A DNA stretch of 64,000 nt from contig OW240912.1 of NCBI GenBank assembly GCA_933207985.1, positions 230,985,341 through 231,049,340 on the forward strand. The letters run 5' to 3'. Origin of the DNA: Pelobates cultripes (taxonomy: Eukaryota; Chordata; Amphibia; Anura; Pelobatidae). Below, one piece after another: positions 33,862-44,300 of the stretch. The first letter of the stretch is position 1, and each line of letters opens with the position of its first letter. A program made the position numbers and the translations under genes. The notes under the pieces are model-generated. The model saw nothing but the letters and a program-made list of their open reading frames with translations, was not told the DNA's origin and searched no databases.

Positions 33862-34996
33862 AATCAGTATCATTCTCCATTTTTCAAACGGTTTTGGAGT
33901 GAGAAATACACTAAAGTATGTACATTGAAATTCTTCTATGGAGGTAGCTGCGCAGATTGCTTCTTGTTGTATGGGTGTTTGGATGCAATCCTTCATTGGA
34001 ATTGTTTTTTGCTTTGGAGACAGATAATCTGACCATGATGTGCTTCATAATATTTTATCTGAATTCTAGAAAATGTTTTCTATAACAGAGAGAACCAATT
34101 ATCTCTTAAATGCAAGGACCAGATGTAAAGGAATTTTACAATGCGGGCTCCTACCTTGACTATCTGCTGAACTCTGCCTCTATCAGTAGGGTGTTCCTCT
34201 TCCTTTTTCTATTGGTTATTTTATTTAATGTCCCTGTTGTCCTTTCCAAAATTACATTCTATTGTACTCTCTTCCTGTATTGTAGTATTTAAAGTCTCAA
34301 AATGAGAACTGGTGTCTATAACTTTCGACTGCTTTCTAGATGGCTTCATTTAATGGTGTCCCAAAAAAAGGAGATGCCTATAAAATGACAGCAGACATAT
34401 GTTAGTTTTAGAGGAATTGTCAGTTTATCATGTTCTTAACAATATCCGTCTCCTTGCCACCACCAATTCTCCCATATGTTTTGCAATGGGTTTCTTAAGA
34501 TCCACTGATGTTTCTGTAATAAAATAAAATGGCAGTTTCAGATCAGATTTCAAGAAGATTCTCCCTGTTGATTACAATATCTTCACATAGAATCGGAGTC
34601 CAGACTCCTAAAGCTCTAGGTAAGGATGTTAAGGTAACAGCATGCACAGCTGCTCCTAAAGAAGTATATAGTTTAATTAGGTTTGCATCCATACATTTCT
34701 CCATAGGGTTCCTTATGGATGCCAAACTGTTAATGAGTAAGACCATTTTCTTTTCCACCTAAATGATTGCAGAATCCACCTTGGGTTCTGTGTTCCAACC
34801 CCACTGTGTACCAACTATTTTTGTCAGTAGCTAACCTGTGTAGATAAACATTTTTCTGGTTTCTGCCATTTGGTATCCACCATGTATTTAATAGCTGAGT
34901 AAAGACTTTTTATGTAAGTCTTCAAAATAAGCATTTGACTCCTTACGTTCCCATTGATCCTCTAGAATCCTTAGCTTGGCTCTAATGAAAGGGATA
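33862..34996 (-). pseudogene. Old DIRS element (DIRS-A): gag C-terminal and RT start
   Basis: Minus-strand translation shows, in order, IRAKLRILEDQWERKESN (~34960), MEKCMDANLIKLYTSLGAAV with LPRALGVWTPIL (~34690-34600; DIRS gag-like), VKFLYIWSLHLRDNWFSLL (~34130, start of the RT region), and EEFQCTYFSVFLTPKPFEKW then RMILI (~33920-33870, corresponding to the 'YS..FLVPKP.G.WR.ILDL' RT block). Many stops. The DIRS sequence ends in the middle of RT at a run of 22 A on the minus strand (33839-33860). Upstream gag sequence lies at 44301-44640, beyond the nested insertions. Confidence 0.7.
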
Positions 34997-35218
34997 ATTG
35001 TAGATTATACTAGCTTTAGTGTAACTATAATCTTAATTGTATTAATGACAAGAGGCGAATATTTGCTTAAGTCTCTCTTTACTAGAACTCCACAGCAGCA
35101 CATTAATACAGAGAGAAAAAACAATCACAAAAAAGTAAGGAAGCTTTAAAAGGCCCTTCCCAATGACCTACTTCCTCTTTCAAGCTGTGACAAAATAAAG
35201 TACATGAACAATATACAA

Positions 35219-35219
35219 C

Positions 35220-35264
<45 letters not shown>
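35219..35264. repeat. (AAT)n microsatellite
   Basis: About 15 ATA/TAA units. Confidence 0.95.
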
Positions 35265-35689
35265 GAAGAAACCAAACAAAATAAGTCGATGACTGTCATC
35301 CGAAACTTGAAACGAACGTGGATCAGTAGATCTAGGAAACGTAGTGGAACCATTAAATAGTGATGTCGCGAACCCGAAATTTTCGTTTCGCGAACGGCGA
35401 ACGTGAACTTCCGCAAATGTTCGCGAACCGCCATAGACTTCAATGGGCAGGCGAATTTTAAAATACACAGGGACTCTTTCTGGCCACTATAGTGATGGAA
35501 AAGTTGTTTCAAGGGGACTAACACCTGGACTGTGGCATGCCGGAGGGGGATCCATGGCAAAACTCCCATGGAAAATTACACAGTTGATACAGAGTCTGGT
35601 TTTAATCCATAAAGGGCAGAAATCACCTAACATTCCTAAATCACAATCAATATGGATTGACACCTGACATATGACATATTGACACCTTG

Positions 35690-35885
35690 ACATATGGATT
35701 GACACCTGTCCTCAGAGCCCCTGATGCACACGGACACAGAGCAGAATAGGGACTGTTCCCCCTACATAAGGTCACTTGGCAGATATGGATTGACACCTGT
35801 CCTCAAAGCCCCTGATACACACTGACACAAAGCAGAATAGAGACTGTTCCCCTACATAGGGTCACTTGGCAGATATGGATCGACA
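35690..35885. repeat. 93-bp satellite units in hAT
   Basis: Two units of the same repeat as 30061-30455 (GGATTGACACCTGTCCTCA, CTACATAGGGTCACTTGGCA). The last unit ends within GATATGGATCGACACTGTCC at the gypsy junction. Confidence 0.88.
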
Positions 35886-37600
35886 CTGTCCCCAAGGACA
35901 AGCTGCAGGCTTCCTGGCAGGGCCCATACAAGGTGGTAGAGCAGGTTTGTGATACCACCTTTGTGATCAGTGCGGTCACAGGCACGGGAGGCAAGCGCAT
36001 GCTCCATGTGAACATGCTCAAGCCATACCACGAGCACACGGAAGAGGTAACCGCGATCTGTGCACCTGCCACTGAAGATTATGATAATTTGCCACTCCCA
36101 GATCTCCTAGACCTAGAGGGCCAGAGCGGAGACCTGGGAGAAGTACAGTTAGGAGAACGGTTAGACCCCCAGGAGCGAACCCAGGTCCAAAGACTAATCC
36201 AGGACAAGGGGGCCACGTTTTCCAACCTACCTGGGTACAGTCAGTTAACCACTCACAAAGTTGAAACCCTAGACCAGACCCCCCTTCGCCAAACCGCCTA
36301 TCGCATACCCGAAGCAGTTAAAGAAAATATTCGGAAAGAAATTGAGGAAATGATGCAGTTAGGGGTGATAGAACACTCTGACAGCCCCTGGGCCTTCCCG
36401 GTAGTACTAGTACCGAAACGGGACGGCATGACCCGTTTCTGTGTAGACTACCGGAGGCTAAACGATAAAACAACCTCAGACGCCTACCCTATGCCCCGGA
36501 TAGACGAGCTCCTAGACAAAGACTAATCCAGGACAAGGGGGCCACGTTTTCCAACCTACCTGGGTACAGTCAGTTAACAACTCACAAAGTTGAAACCCTA
36601 GACCAGACCCCCCTTCGCCAAACCGCCTATCGCATACCCGAAGCAGTTAAAGAAAATATTCGGAAAGAAATTGAGGAAATGATGCAGTTAGGGGTGATAG
36701 AACACTCTGACAGCCCCTGGGCCTTCCCGGTAGTACTAGTACCGAAACGGGACGGCATGACCCGTTTCTGTGTAGACTACCGGAGGCTAAACGATAAAAC
36801 AACCTCAGACGCCTACCCTATGCCCCGGATAGACGAGCTCCTAGACAAAATGGCCAGAGGCCAGTACCTCACCACAATAGGTCTGTGCAAGGGGTACTGG
36901 CAAATTCCATTAGCCGAGGACGCCATCCACAAGTCGGCATTTGTCACCTCGTTTGGCCTGTATCAGTTTAAGGTCATGCCATTCGGGATGAAGAATGCCC
37001 CGGCTAACTTTCAGAGGATGTTAGATTGGCTACTGGATGGGTTTCAGGAGTATGCCTGTGCCTACTTGGATGATATAGCTATTTTTAGCTGCTCCTTGCC
37101 CGAACACCTGACCCACATAGGAGCCGTACTAGACCGGATTAGGGAGGCTGGACTGACCCTAAAGCCCAGTAAGTGCCATATAGGAACTCGTAAAAACCTC
37201 CCCAAGATAGTAGTATGGGCCCCAGAGTGTGAACAGGCCTTCCAACAGCTCAAGACGGCGCTCATTAAATCACCTGTACTTTCTGCTCCTGATCCAACTA
37301 AACGCTTTCTCGTCCATACAGACGCTTCTATGTTTGGACTGGGAGCAGTACTGAGCCAAGTCGGAGCAGATGGCGGTGAGCAACCCGGGGCTTATCTAAG
37401 CCGGAAACTTTTGCCCAGGGAAGTAGATACACTGCCATTGAAAAAGAGTGCCTGGCGGTGGTGTGGGCCCTCAAAAAGCTTCAACCTTACTTGTATGTAC
37501 AACCGTTTACCTTACTCACAGATCACAACAAATTTGGGGCACTGCGCGTGCAATCTAATGTGCCACCAGATAGGAGTGGTGTGTTAAGTAGTACTTTTCT
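35886..37600 (+). pseudogene. Ty3/gypsy pol fragment with integrase end before RT (Gmr1-like)
   Basis: The first frame (to 36526) opens in an integrase C-terminal region: KDKLQASWQGPYKVVEQV and RMLHVNMLKPYHEHTEE. It runs without a stop through a ~60-residue linker into RT: VIEHSDSPWAFPVVLVPKRD and RFCVDYRRLN. A 329-bp tandem duplication then breaks the frame; the second copy continues with SAFVTSFGLYQFKVMPFGMK, the catalytic AYLDDIAIFS (~37065), then jumps from KCHIGTRK directly to NLPKIVVWAPECEQAF, skipping ~55-60 residues of the usual connection. RNase H starts at FLVHTDASMFGLGAVLS (~37310); a -1/+1 shift near 37425 moves [17 protein letters not shown] to another frame. Integrase upstream of RT is unusual for Ty3/gypsy and matches the Gmr1 group. 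Non-functional. Confidence 0.85.
36192..36849. repeat. 329-bp tandem duplication inside RT
   Basis: Unit 36192-36520 repeated at 36521-36849 with about one mismatch (AACCACTCAC versus AACAACTCAC). The unit starts GACTAATCCAGGACAAGG and ends GAGCTCCTAGACAAA. Its length is not a multiple of three. Confidence 0.95.
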
Positions 37601-37638
37601 TATCAATTTAATCCCTGTTACGTCCCCTATCCGTTGAT

Positions 37639-37990
37639 GTGGAGCAAGACGCAGCAGCAGAAGAGGACTCAGCCGAGGAGGTTATGGAAGAGGATGGAGT
37701 AGGAGGAGTAGAGGAGGTGGCAGCAGGCCTGCCTGCAAGTCGTGGCGGTGTCACCAACTCCTCTGCAGAGCCACGCATTCCATGCTTGGCAGCCATCAGC
37801 AGTTTTGCCCAATGCACAGTGTAGGTGATATACCTGCCCTGAACATGCTTTGCAGACCAGGTATCAGTGGTCAGATGGACCCTTGCCCCAACACTGTGTG
37901 CCAGACATGCCATTATTTCCTTTTGCACAATCAAGTACAGGTTGGGGATTGCCTTTTGTGAAAATAAATTTCGTCCGGGTACCAGTGAGT
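37639..37990 (-). pseudogene. hAT transposase fragment
   Basis: Minus-strand frame: LFSQKAIPNLYLIVQKEI (~37980), then GARVHLTTDTWSAKHVQGRY with ITYTVHW. The LTTD.W block is the first catalytic segment of hAT RNase H-like transposases. It is followed by a Ser/Thr/Pro-rich stretch (SSTPPTPSSSITSSAESSSA), an insertion common in this hAT group. Only ~115 residues remain; the BED zinc finger and C-terminal dimerisation domain are absent. The gypsy fragment abuts its downstream side. Confidence 0.75.
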
Positions 37991-37999
37991 GAGTGGTGG

Positions 38000-38530
38000 C
38001 ACTGGGCACAGTATCCACTGTGAGCCTGACACACCCGCTGGCAGACAATTAACTGCCCTTCAATCTATAACAGTGAAAAAAAATTTTTTGTTTTTAAATG
38101 CAAGCTATTATGACACCAGATATGAGTGGCAAAGTACACGGGCAAAGGTCTGCAGAGCACACGCTGAAGGAGGCCTGACACCCGCTTTAAGGACACTGAC
38201 TGCTATTAGCTTACACTGAAAAACTTTTTTCTTTGTAAAAGCACGCTATAGAGACACCAGATATGAGTGGCAAAGTACACGGGCAGAGGTCTGCAGAGCA
38301 CACGCTGAAGGAAGCCTGACACCCAGACGCTTGCAGACAACTAACTGCTATTCAATCTATTACAGTGAAAAAACATTTTTTTCTTTTTAAATGTCAAGCT
38401 TAAGCTATTGTGACACCAGATATGAGTGGTGGCACTGACTGGGCAAATGGGCACAGTATCCGCTGTGAGCCTGACACAGAAGCTGGCAGGCAGGCAACTG
38501 CAATTACATTACACAAAAAAAAAAAAAAAA
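38000..38530. repeat. ~150-bp repeats in hAT 5' region
   Basis: Three copies (near 38110, 38250, 38412) of GACACCAGATATGAGTGGCA, two followed by AAGTACACGGGCA and GTCTGCAGAGCACACGCTGA. Non-coding, upstream of the transposase piece. Confidence 0.85.
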
Positions 38531-39283
38531 GCAGACTGATGTTCTAGCCCTAAAAAGGGCTTTTTGGGGTGCTGTCCTTACAGCAGAGATCAGATGAGTC
38601 CTTCAGGACTGTAGTGGACACTGAATACCCTAGCCTAGCTATCAATTTCCTTATCTAATGAGCAGCAGCTACACTTTCCCTCCTCTCAATAAGCATGCAG
38701 CTTCAGAATGAATCTAAAATGGATGCTGGGAGGGAGGTGGGAGGGTCTGGAAGGGAGGGTCTGCTGCTAATTTGCTGGAATGTGTCTGCTGACCGTGAGG
38801 CACAGGGTCAAAGTTTGCTCAATGATGACGAATAGGGGGCGGATCGAACCGTGCATGTGTTTGCCCGCCGTGGCGAACGCGAACACGCTATGTTCGCCGG
38901 GAACTATTCGCCAGCGAACAGTTCGGTACATCACTACCATTAAACTGAAACGAGATAAACAGAGTCGAAAACTTAGATTAGTGAATGAAATGTACTGTGA
39001 AAACATGAATACCCATCATCAATTACTGACAGTACAACATCCCAGAAAAACACACCCCGACTCCCCCCTAGGAAGACAATCACCTGACCTATCTACCACA
39101 GCCCTGGAGAACAGGCTAACACTAAAAGTAGGTCAACCTAAAGCAAAACAAAGAATAAGGAGAGGGAGAAACTGTGAGGGAAATATTCGCCTCCTGTCAT
39201 TAATAAAATTAAGATTATAGTTACACTAAAGCTAGTGTAATCTACAATTTTATAGCATGACAGGAGGCTTCATATTTGCTGTT

Positions 39284-40120
39284 TTAACACTCTGACAGCA
39301 AAGCAAATAAAGCATGATCTGATGGTCTAAAATAGAATTGGTGAAAGGTATTGTCTCGGGAACAGTCAGCTGAACGCATGATGTCCTGAAGGGAAGCGCC
39401 TGCCATTAAGGCTCCAGAGGCTGCCGCGCCTCTAACCGAATGGGCTACAAAGGTCGAATTCACCCCCGCCAATGCCAATAACCATTTAATCCATCACGCC
39501 AGAGTAGGAGACAAGACCGGTCTGTGAGGTCTGACATAAGAAATCAACAACTGGCCGGAATGAGAAGAACGAAGAGGAGCGGTTATCGCCACATAACTAG
39601 ACAGAGTCGTCGCTACACAGAGCTTAGGCGAGTTGCGGAAATATGGGTAAAAAATATCCATCAAATCCGACTTAGTACGTCTAGACACCCTGAAGGTGAC
39701 ATCTTCCGGAGAGAAAGAAAAAGCGTTGACATTGAAGGCATGGACATCAGAAACACGTCTGAACTAAATAAAGCATAGTAAGAGGGCATATTTAGCCGGA
39801 AGTTGACAAAGGGAGAGGTCTTGATTATCAGGCCAATCCCGGAGGAACGACAAAACCATGCGTACGTCTGAGAGGCGGTCGCGACAGTCTCATACCACGA
39901 AGAAGTCTGCAGACTAGCGGATCCTGGCCAATGAGCAAGCCTCTAAGTGGTACATGGGCCGCCGAAATCGCCAAACTCACCACATTAACCGAACGATATG
40001 GTCGTCCCAGGTCAAACAGGTGAGACAGAAAATTCAGCACGCTGGTTACAGGGCCCATAAAGGGATTGGTATCCTGTTCCAGACACCAACGAAACCAGGA
40101 GCCCCATGCTCATAAATAGC
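39284..40120 (-). pseudogene. DIRS tyrosine recombinase, broken
   Basis: Upstream part: NFLSHLFDLGRPYRSVNVV and GQDPLVCRLLRGMRLSRPPL (~40030-39880), the DNA-binding half; middle: DLMDIFYPYF and RPHRPVLSPTLARW (~39670-39500); end: HSVRGAAASGALMAGASL, ADCSRDNTFHQFYFR (~39440-39310). The HxxR and the final Tyr (NTFHQFY) of the catalytic set are visible; the proximal Arg is not confidently placed. Frame changes near 39820 and 39490. The enzyme would integrate circular DIRS DNA without target duplication. The stop lies just inside the left inverted terminus. Confidence 0.82.
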
Positions 40121-40129
40121 ATCTCCTAG

Positions 40130-40600
40130 TCCCAGAGGCGGTCCTTAGCCGACTGCGATAACGCCTCGACATTCCAGGTTCCCCTGAAAGAGTCCAGGCC
40201 ACCAAGTGCAGGTGGCCGTCCCTCATGAGGGGATGAAGGTTGCCCCAGGAGTCCGAGAGGAGCATCAAAGGGGACGGAAGAAGTAGCAGATCCTGATGGG
40301 ACAGATCTAGGAGCTCCGGAAACCAGGCTTGACTCTGCCATAGTGGAGTCAGCAACACCAAAGACAAACGCTGACGTCAAACTTGCAGCAATACCCTGGG
40401 AATCATAGCAAACAGAGGAAATGCATAAGCTACCCGTGAAGGCCACTCTTGAAGAAAAGCATCCACCGCTGAGCATGCCGGATCCGGGAGCCAGCTGAAG
40501 TAGGTCAGGACCTGATAATTCGTCCGGAAGGGGAAAAGGTCCACCGTGAATGGGCCCCTCTGGTCCGCGAGCTCGAGGAAGAGTGTCCAAGAATGAGCGC
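40130..40600 (-). pseudogene. DIRS methyltransferase-like domain
   Basis: The sequence TVDLFPFRTNYQVLTYFSWL then PDPACSAVDAFLQEW and VAYAFPLFAMIPRVLLQV (~40540-40380), followed after a frame change by LTPLWQSQAWFPELLDL (~40340). The 'PDP..AVDAF..W.....YAFPPF' and 'PLWP.Q.WFP.L' blocks are characteristic of the DIRS region between RNase H and recombinase, usually annotated as a Dam-like methyltransferase. Whether it is catalytic is unknown for the family. Confidence 0.7.
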
Positions 40601-41690
40601 CTCCCAAGCGGTTGATGTGTTGCACCGCCGAAACATTGTCCATCCGGAGGAGGATGCCAACCCCAAAAACTCGCATCCGACTTTAGCACAAAATTCGGAG
40701 TCGGACCGAAGATCGCCTTGCCGTTCCAGGCTGACATGTGCAGGAGCCACCAGCGCAGTTCGGTCTTCGCATCCGGAGAAAAGGGAATCATCTGGTCATA
40801 GGAAGGTCTCCTCCATAGAAAGCGGGCCTTCAGCCACTGCATGGCCCTGTAATGGAGCGGGCCCGGGTAGATCGCCTGGATCGAGGCTGAGAGGAGACCA
40901 ACTACTTGAGCTAACATTCACAGTAGGATCCTCCTTATTTCTTTTTGAATGGTCGCTATCTTGGATAGAGGCAGATGAAGGACACATTCTTTCGCATCTA
41001 CTTTGAAACCCAGGAACTTGACTACATGGGAAGGAGAGAGCTGGCTTCTCCAGGTTGACCACAAACCTCAGGTGTTCGAATAAGGAGAACACAGAGCGCG
41101 TCTGACACTTCAGTCTGGGGGGCTCCTCGCAGAAGATCAGCAAATCGTCCAGGTAGGCGATACAATGGACGCCTTCTGATCGGAACCGAGCAATCACCGG
41201 CTTCAAGAGCTTGGTGAAACATCATGGAGCCGAACTGAGGCCAAATGGAAGACAGGTGAATTGGCAAGGTCTGCCCTTCCAGTGGAAGCTGAGGAATCTG
41301 CGGCACTAAGCGTCCAAAAGAGAATGAGAGGTAGGCGTCCTTCAAGAAATCTCGTGAACCAATCTCCCGGCCGGAGGAGGTCCCACAGGAGATGGATGCC
41401 CTCCGTCTTGAAGTGGTGGTAGACAACAAAGGTGTTCAGGTTCCGCAGATTGATCACCGGGCGGAATTCTCCGGACCTCTTCCTCACGAGAAAAATTGAG
41501 CTGAAAAAACCTTGCATGTCTGGAGCCCACTGGACCAAGCCCTTGTCGAACAGGGCCCGAATCTCCGCATCTATCAGGGACTGTTGCTCCCTTGAGGAAA
41601 TGGGAACTCGCAGAGGACAAACGTGAGTCGCAGGGGAATGAAACTCTATGACATATCCCCGAACACTCCGAAGGACCCATGCATCTGAGG
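40560..41690 (-). pseudogene. DIRS reverse transcriptase and RNase H
   Basis: RT start GYVIEFHSPATHVCPLRVP, EIRALFDKGLVQWAP, SSIFLVRKRSGEFRPVINLR (~41640-41420), frame change at ~41340 into KDAYLSFSFGRLVPQIPQ, then the catalytic block GVHCIAYLDDLLIFCEEPP (~41170) and HLRFVVNLEK. RNase H: QWLKARFLWRRPSYDQMIPF, ELRWWLLHMSAWNGKAI, LKSDASFWGW (~40690, first catalytic Asp), then a frame change to LRMDNVSAVQHINRLGGAHS (~40640). At least three frameshifts. The YLDD motif is intact. Confidence 0.88.
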
Positions 41691-42982
41691 ACACCTCCCG
41701 CCACCTGTCCCTGCAGTGAAATAGCCTGCCCGCATGCAACAGGGGAAGAGAGAAATGGCAGGAGTTGCTCTCACCTGAAGAGAATCTTGCATGTCCTCTG
41801 GCACGATTTCCACTACCTCTATCCAACCTCTGAGAGTAGAAGGGACGGGACTGGTAGGAGGGGAAGAACAATGGACCACGGGATCTTCGGCGGCTAGAAG
41901 GCCAGAAGCGGCTTGAGACATGATCCCACTGTTGTCCAGCACTGCCAAAAACCAGCGACATCTTTGGGCGAAACACCCTCTTCATGGAGGTCTGGGCCTT
42001 GTCCAGGGAAGTGAACAGGTTCACATGCTTATGCAGTTCCTTTATGAACGGCTCCCCGAACAGAAGACCCTTAGCCAAGGGGCCCAATGCCTTTGACCCC
42101 AACTCCGACAATTTGTTGTCCATCCGTAAAAGGACCGCCTTCATGTTTTCCGTGGAGAGTGCCACATTAGCATTGCCCAGCAAGCAAATACAGCGCAAGG
42201 CCCAGTCCCGCATGGTGGCCGGGTCCAGGGCAGCTCCCTCCGAGTAGGCCTTGTCTGCCAGCATTAGCATCCTGCATAGGGGGCCCAGCATGTCCAGCAG
42301 TTTGTCCTGTGCCAGGCGGAGGCTGTGCTCAACCCCTTTCTTGGGATCACAGACAGTACGGGTCATGTATGTGGCGACCAGGGAATCGAATTCTGGCATT
42401 GTGTCTACCTTCTCCGGCAGTACAGGCCTGGGGCATTCCGCCCGAAGTTTCCTGCGAACTTCCCAATCCAGAGGCCTGCAGACCCAGTAATGCATGAATT
42501 GTACTAAGTGGTCAGGTAGAGACCATTCAGAGAACCTGGGGTGCCAAATGGACCGAGGGTCACGTCCTCAGCCTCACGGTGCCATTTGGGGTTGTCTTCA
42601 TGGTCCTCACCCCAATTGTCCTCCTCCGGGGACTGGTCCACCCGCCATTCATCCCCTGCGCTTCCTCCTCCCCTGCGCTTGACAATCAGTGGTGCCTGGC
42701 TGGTGAAACCGACAGCATTGGACCTTGCCACTTCGCCGGAGCCTTACCCTTACATGAGTGTGGTTCAGGGCCGTCACCCTTCCAATAGCGCGTCTGCACA
42801 CTTGCCTGCTCTTTTCTAGGAGAGTCTGACTCAGCCGAGTCGTCTGCCGTTTGGGGCGTCCCTCTAGCGCCCCACTCCGGTTGTGTCTGAGTAAGGGCCC
42901 TAGCCAGGGCCTTTTCTACAGAGGCGGCCACCGCCGCATTAATCATCGCCTGCAAATTTTGCTCTTGTGTTGAGGGCTCCAT
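41690..42982 (-). pseudogene. DIRS gag-like protein, frameshifted
   Basis: Start chosen at Met 42982 (MEPSTQEQNLQAMINAAVAA), a helical N-terminus homologous to the DIRS-A piece at 44500. The frame breaks near 42700; the continuation reads KRRGGGSAGDEWRVDQSPEE (~42660), then after another break YWVCRPLDWEVRRKLRAECP (~42490), SLVATYMTRTVCDPKKGVEH, LDMLGPLCRMLMLADKAY and KQ-rich KRVFRPKMSL to ~41950. The following Arg/Ser-rich stretch (SSRRRSRGPLFFPSYQSRPF) resembles the nucleic-acid-binding end of DIRS gag. It overlaps into the RT frame without a clear boundary. Confidence 0.75.
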
Positions 42983-44160
42983 AGTCAGGGAGTCATAGGC
43001 GATGGAGCACAGGAGCACAGAGAACAAGTGTCACCAGCAGAATAATTGGGCAGCACCCCATATAGTGGCAGTGGCAAGTTGGGCAGCGCATGCAGGCACA
43101 AGTGTGCGTAAGTAGCAGGTAGGCCGTGCAATCAGAGGTAATGGCACAGATAGCGCAGGCTAATCAAGGAGCACAGACAGAGCAGGCCAACCAGTGGGGC
43201 ACAGGCAAAGCAAGCCAATCAGTACGGGTATATAATCGCTAGGCAGAGCTACACAGTCTTTAGGGGTCAATCCAGGTGCAGGGCATGCAGGAACGAGACG
43301 GTAGAGACTATAGTGGTCAGTCCAGTAGCAGTGCATGCAGGAGTGAGATATACCTTTAAGAACAATACCAACAGCAAGATATAAATGGTGGCAAAATATA
43401 GGAAGGCAAGCGAAAGAAGCAAACAGAAAGGGAAAAGTGCATGCCAAGATGTGTCTTTCCCTACAAGAATCTAGGCCCTACAGGCAAGGCCCAGGGCAGA
43501 ATGAGTAAAAACAGGCAAACAACAGACAAACATCCTGCAATCACAGCAGAGCAAGGGGCTGTGAGCAGGCAGACCTATGCCCAGCACGACGCCAGGATAT
43601 CACACAGAAAGTGGCCAGAACGCCTCACCTCCGTGTTTACAGTAGGAAACGAGGTGAGGCCAGGAGCCGCCTCTCCCATGTGGCCGGCCCGCTCTCTCCC
43701 CTTCGCACACGCCGTCCGCAGCCACGAAAACGGCACTTGAGGCTGGGAGCATGGGAGGGAGAGAGAACACGGAATAAGCTCCCACTCGGGGGAACAGCAT
43801 CAGCGAGCGGGAGTTTACATGTGGGGCCACCGGAGACGTACTCCGCAGCCCCCGGCAGACAACGGGGGCGGCTCACAGAGGCACTCCCCCGGCGACCACG
43901 AGTGAGCAGAAAAGGAAAGGGGGGAAAAGCAAGGCAAGCAGACCCCCCAAACCCCCAATACAAGCAGAAAGCCAAAAAACAGCCCAAATACTACAAAATA
44001 AATCAATACAAACCCCCAAACTAGCACAAAATTACCATCTACAATACAGTAATCAAATAATATACAAATAATATACAAAGAGTGTCCCACAGCCACCCAT
44101 ATGTAACAGGAGGCAGTGGTACTCTGACCTGTGCTTGATGTGGAGCAGCAAAGAAAGAGG
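42983..44160 (-). other. DIRS-B 5' leader
   Basis: Non-coding leader between the right terminus and gag. Plus-strand 43440-44030 is G+C-richer with long open frames on both strands, but none resembles a protein family. Contains repeated GAGCAC/GGCACAG and AGTCCAG-type motifs (43140-43350). Confidence 0.5.
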
Positions 44161-44300
44161 AAGTACAGGTTGGGAAGGGCCTTTTATGGTTTCCTTACTT
44201 TTTTGTAGTTGGTTTTTCTCTCTATGTTAATGTGCTGCTGTGGAGCTCTAGTAAAGAGAGACTTAAGCAAATATGAAGCCTCCTTTCATGCTATAAAATT

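Larger units (their letters stand above)
35358..38936 (-). mobile_element. hAT transposon with perfect 8-bp target duplication
   Basis: Begins TAGTGATGTCGCGAAC and ends ...GTACATCACTA, flanked on both sides by CCATTAAA (35350-35357; 38937-38944), the 8-bp duplication diagnostic of hAT. Contents left to right: terminal region with GCGAACGGCGAACGTGAAC repeats; 93-bp satellite (35690-35885); a gypsy fragment (35886-37600); a hAT transposase piece on minus (37639-37990); tandem repeats (38000-38530); the right terminal region with GAACGCGAACACGC repeats. A truncated relative is at 30669-30873. Confidence 0.9.
34997..39248. mobile_element. Small DIRS-derived element carrying a hAT insertion
   Basis: Inverted termini: ATTGTAGATTATACTAGCTT... 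at 34997-35066 and the inverse (GCTAGTGTAATCTACAAT) at 39181-39248, sharing CTTTAGTGTAACTATAATCT and GGCGAATATTT. Inside the left end, CTCTTTACTAGAACTCCACA and AAAAGGCCCTTCCCAA are homologous to the 5' region of the neighbouring complete DIRS (44300-44160 on minus). Without the hAT it would be ~0.67 kb, non-coding. A non-autonomous DIRS derivative. Confidence 0.7.
39249..44300 (-). mobile_element. Near-complete DIRS retroelement (DIRS-B)
   Basis: Inverted termini CAATTTTATAGCATGACAGG at the left (from 39245) and the inverse of CAATTTTATAGCATGAAAGG at the right (ending ~44300), both continuing AGGCTTCATATTTGCT. Minus-strand order gag, RT-RNase H, methyltransferase-like domain, tyrosine recombinase, the standard DIRS order. 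Length ~5.05 kb is normal. No target duplication, as expected for tyrosine-recombinase integration. Abuts the small DIRS-derived element at its left. Confidence 0.88.

Noticed and set aside
43441..44024. Arg/Gly/Pro-rich frames on both strands
   Set aside because: G+C-rich DIRS leader; open frames on both strands with no recognisable family.
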